From the NCBI GenBank assembly GCA_018663565.1, contig JABJQE010000318.1, positions 1 through 8,245 of the forward strand: a DNA stretch of 8,245 bases, written 5' to 3'. The notes below the pieces were generated by a model. The model worked only from the letters and a program-made list of their open reading frames with translations. It was not told where the DNA came from and searched no databases. The position numbers and the translations under genes are program-made. Source of the stretch: Phycisphaerae bacterium (GTDB taxonomy: Bacteria > Planctomycetota > Phycisphaerae > Phycisphaerales > SM1A02). This document shows positions 7,203 to 8,245 of this stretch, piece by piece (within the stretch, counting starts at the first letter, position 1; every line of letters starts with the position of its first letter).

Positions 7203-7305
7203 TCTTGCCAGTCATTTGAATATCGCCCGACTTGATTCGCTTGAAGTATCCGTGCCATGCGGCCATGGCTGTTGCGCCAAAGATGAGCATGATTGGGATA
7301 TTCAC
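7195..7305 (-). other. In-frame continuation of the AGCS gene beyond the TGA (last helix and tail)
   Basis: Reading on in the same frame after TGA 7306-7308 gives 36 sense codons before TAG at 7195-7197. They encode a hydrophobic segment (VNIPIMLIFGATAMAAW) and then a charged tail (HGYFKRIKSGDIQMTGKSE). This is the expected shape of the AGCS C-terminus: one membrane helix ending in a Tyr-Phe and basic patch. The TGA could be a mutated TGG (Trp), since TRP-VNIP would suit a helix start. The stretch overlaps the GTG of the nuclease-like gene by 8 nt, an arrangement that looks like intact coupled genes. Confidence 0.65.
7254..7269 (-). repeat. Small inverted repeat downstream of the AGCS TGA
   Basis: GCCATG (7254-7259) and CATGGC (7264-7269) are reverse complements around a 4-nt loop. 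The hairpin lies about 36 nt downstream of the in-frame TGA on the minus strand. It is short, with no T-run, and may be chance. Confidence 0.3.
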
Positions 7306-8245
7306 TCAGAGCATCAGGCCTGTTCCGAGATCGGACAGGTTGCCGATTTCTTTGGTCGTGGTAACGATTCCTGCTGTGGCGACCAAGATAAGTAAGCAGT
7401 AAACGATCTTGTAGATGCCCACCGCCCAGTTGCCCAGCAAGAACACAATGCCCTGCTCGCCGTAGTACGACCACGAAATCATGGTGCTCACGGCAAAGAG
7501 CCACGAGGCAATCAAGATGAACCAGTTGCCAACGCCCGGGAATTGTCGGTTGATGGCATAGGCGGTGAGGGTGGCGCCTTTGTAGTCCTCATAGATCACC
7601 GGGTTCACCAGAGTTGGCAAGCCGCTCTCGATCATGGCTGACCAGTGCGCGACTTCCTTTTTGTCGGACTGAATCAGTGCCCAACGAACATAGGGCGATG
7701 CGTTCGTCTTTTCTGGAATGACCACTGAGCCGGTCATCATGACCCGGTTGGATGCGGTTTCCTTATTGGTATCGCCGCCGTGTGCGATCACGAAGACCGA
7801 GTCGCCGTTCTTCCATGGACCGCCGAGTTCTACGCCGCGCTCGGTTCGCTCTGGCAAATTGGTTTGACCGAAGACGACTTCCGAGCCCTTGATTTGGTAC
7901 GACGTTGGCGTGCCGAGTGTCCAAGACTGCGTCGTCGTGCCATCGGTCGTATCGGTATGAATTGCGATCGCTGGTGTGTTCGCAAAGGTGCCGTCAGCGC
8001 CCTCTGCGCCATCGCCTCGAGTCAGTGCGCCGGTCGACAGAATTACCAAGGCAGTCAGTGTGCACACGACGATCGTGTCGATGAATGGCTCGAGTCCTGC
8101 AACCACACCTTCGCTGACTGGCTCACGGGTTTGGGCTGCGGAGTGGGCTATGGGCGATGAACCTTGGCCCGACTCGCTCGAGAAGAGTGCCCGCTTCATA
8201 CCCCACAACAAGGCGGTTCCTGCTGCCCCGCCAATGAAGGCCCCG
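7306..8245 (-). CDS. Alanine/glycine:cation symporter (AGCS family), partial, ended by an in-frame TGA
   Basis: Na+- or H+-coupled importer of alanine, glycine or D-alanine in the inner membrane. Only the C-terminal 312 codons are in the window; the frame is open to the right edge, so the N-terminal helices lie beyond it. Signatures seen: RALFSSESGQGSSPIAH (8193-8143), a variant of the family's NEAGxGSAPIAHA motif; EGVVAGLEPFIDTIVVCTLT leading into a membrane helix; and, after an unusual hydrophilic insertion of about 150 residues (roughly 7590-8030), FAVSTMISWSYYGE (about 7497-7456) and two more hydrophobic segments. The protein then stops at TGA 7306-7308, directly after SDLGTGLML, where the family normally continues into a last helix and a cytoplasmic tail. 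That continuation is present downstream in the same frame (see next entry). The gene may be a recent nonsense mutant, a read-through gene, or carry a sequencing error. Confidence 0.88.
   Translation of the reverse strand, partial: GAFIGGAAGTALLWGMKRALFSSESGQGSSPIAHSAAQTREPVSEGVVAGLEPFIDTIVVCTLTALVILSTGALTRGDGAEGADGTFANTPAIAIHTDTTDGTTTQSWTLGTPTSYQIKGSEVVFGQTNLPERTERGVELGGPWKNGDSVFVIAHGGDTNKETASNRVMMTGSVVIPEKTNASPYVRWALIQSDKKEVAHWSAMIESGLPTLVNPVIYEDYKGATLTAYAINRQFPGVGNWFILIASWLFAVSTMISWSYYGEQGIVFLLGNWAVGIYKIVYCLLILVATAGIVTTTKEIGNLSDLGTGLML

Noticed and set aside
7254..7308. Selenocysteine insertion (UGA plus downstream hairpin) in the AGCS gene
   Set aside because: The family has no redox Cys at this membrane-helix position, and the 6-bp hairpin is too weak and too far away for a bacterial SECIS element.
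7199..7504. Minus-strand 101-residue frame ending where the nuclease-like gene starts
   Set aside because: It is out of frame with the clear AGCS coding sequence, is rich in His, Arg and Asn with no domain, and ends there by chance. The transporter frame and its continuation explain the region.
7780..8160. Plus-strand 126-residue open frame antisense to the AGCS insertion
   Set aside because: The minus frame connects two clear AGCS motif regions without interruption; the plus frame has low-complexity Arg/Cys-rich composition and no family resemblance.

Overview
The window reads as chromosomal DNA from a Gram-negative, probably planctomycete (Phycisphaerae-like) bacterium. This rests on lpxB (lipid A synthesis), a bacterial-type aspS, planctomycete-flavoured hypothetical proteins and a moderately GC-rich composition by eye. 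The taxonomic call comes from recognising protein style, not from a search. There are seven protein genes, packed tightly with short gaps or overlaps. I see no rRNA, tRNA, CRISPR array, insertion sequence or phage gene.

Layout. On the + strand, 2-1093 is the 3' part of a protein of unknown function whose C-terminal half resembles a GspG/pseudopilin-like module. It is followed after 34 nt by a complete thioredoxin reductase gene (trxB, 1128-2105). Convergent with it, separated by 6 nt, is a minus-strand pair: a glutamate/aspartate-type Na+(H+):dicarboxylate symporter (2112-3410), preceded 92 nt upstream by aspartyl-tRNA synthetase (aspS, 3503-5287). Divergent from aspS is lpxB, lipid-A-disaccharide synthase (about 5333-6559, +). 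lpxB converges on, and overlaps by 14 nt, a minus-strand gene for a small protein with a PD-(D/E)XK nuclease-like residue pattern (6546-7202). That gene starts inside the end of an alanine/glycine:cation symporter (AGCS) gene that runs off the right edge of the window (7306-8245, or 7195-8245 if the interrupting TGA is ignored).

How the genes relate. Most are housekeeping: redox balance, translation, outer-membrane lipid A. Two ion-coupled amino-acid importers lie within about 6 kb. The acidic amino-acid carrier next to aspS hints at a local aspartate theme, but this is only inference from proximity.

The points most worth a second look are: (1) an in-frame TGA at 7306-7308 in the AGCS gene, after which the same frame stays open for 36 codons and encodes what looks like the missing last membrane helix and tail; (2) an insertion of roughly 150 residues in that transporter; (3) the nuclease-like protein overlapping its end; (4) lineage-type substitutions in LpxB catalytic motifs; and (5) a Gln in AspRS at a site linked to tRNA discrimination. 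I found no convincing evidence of a wholly new multi-gene system.
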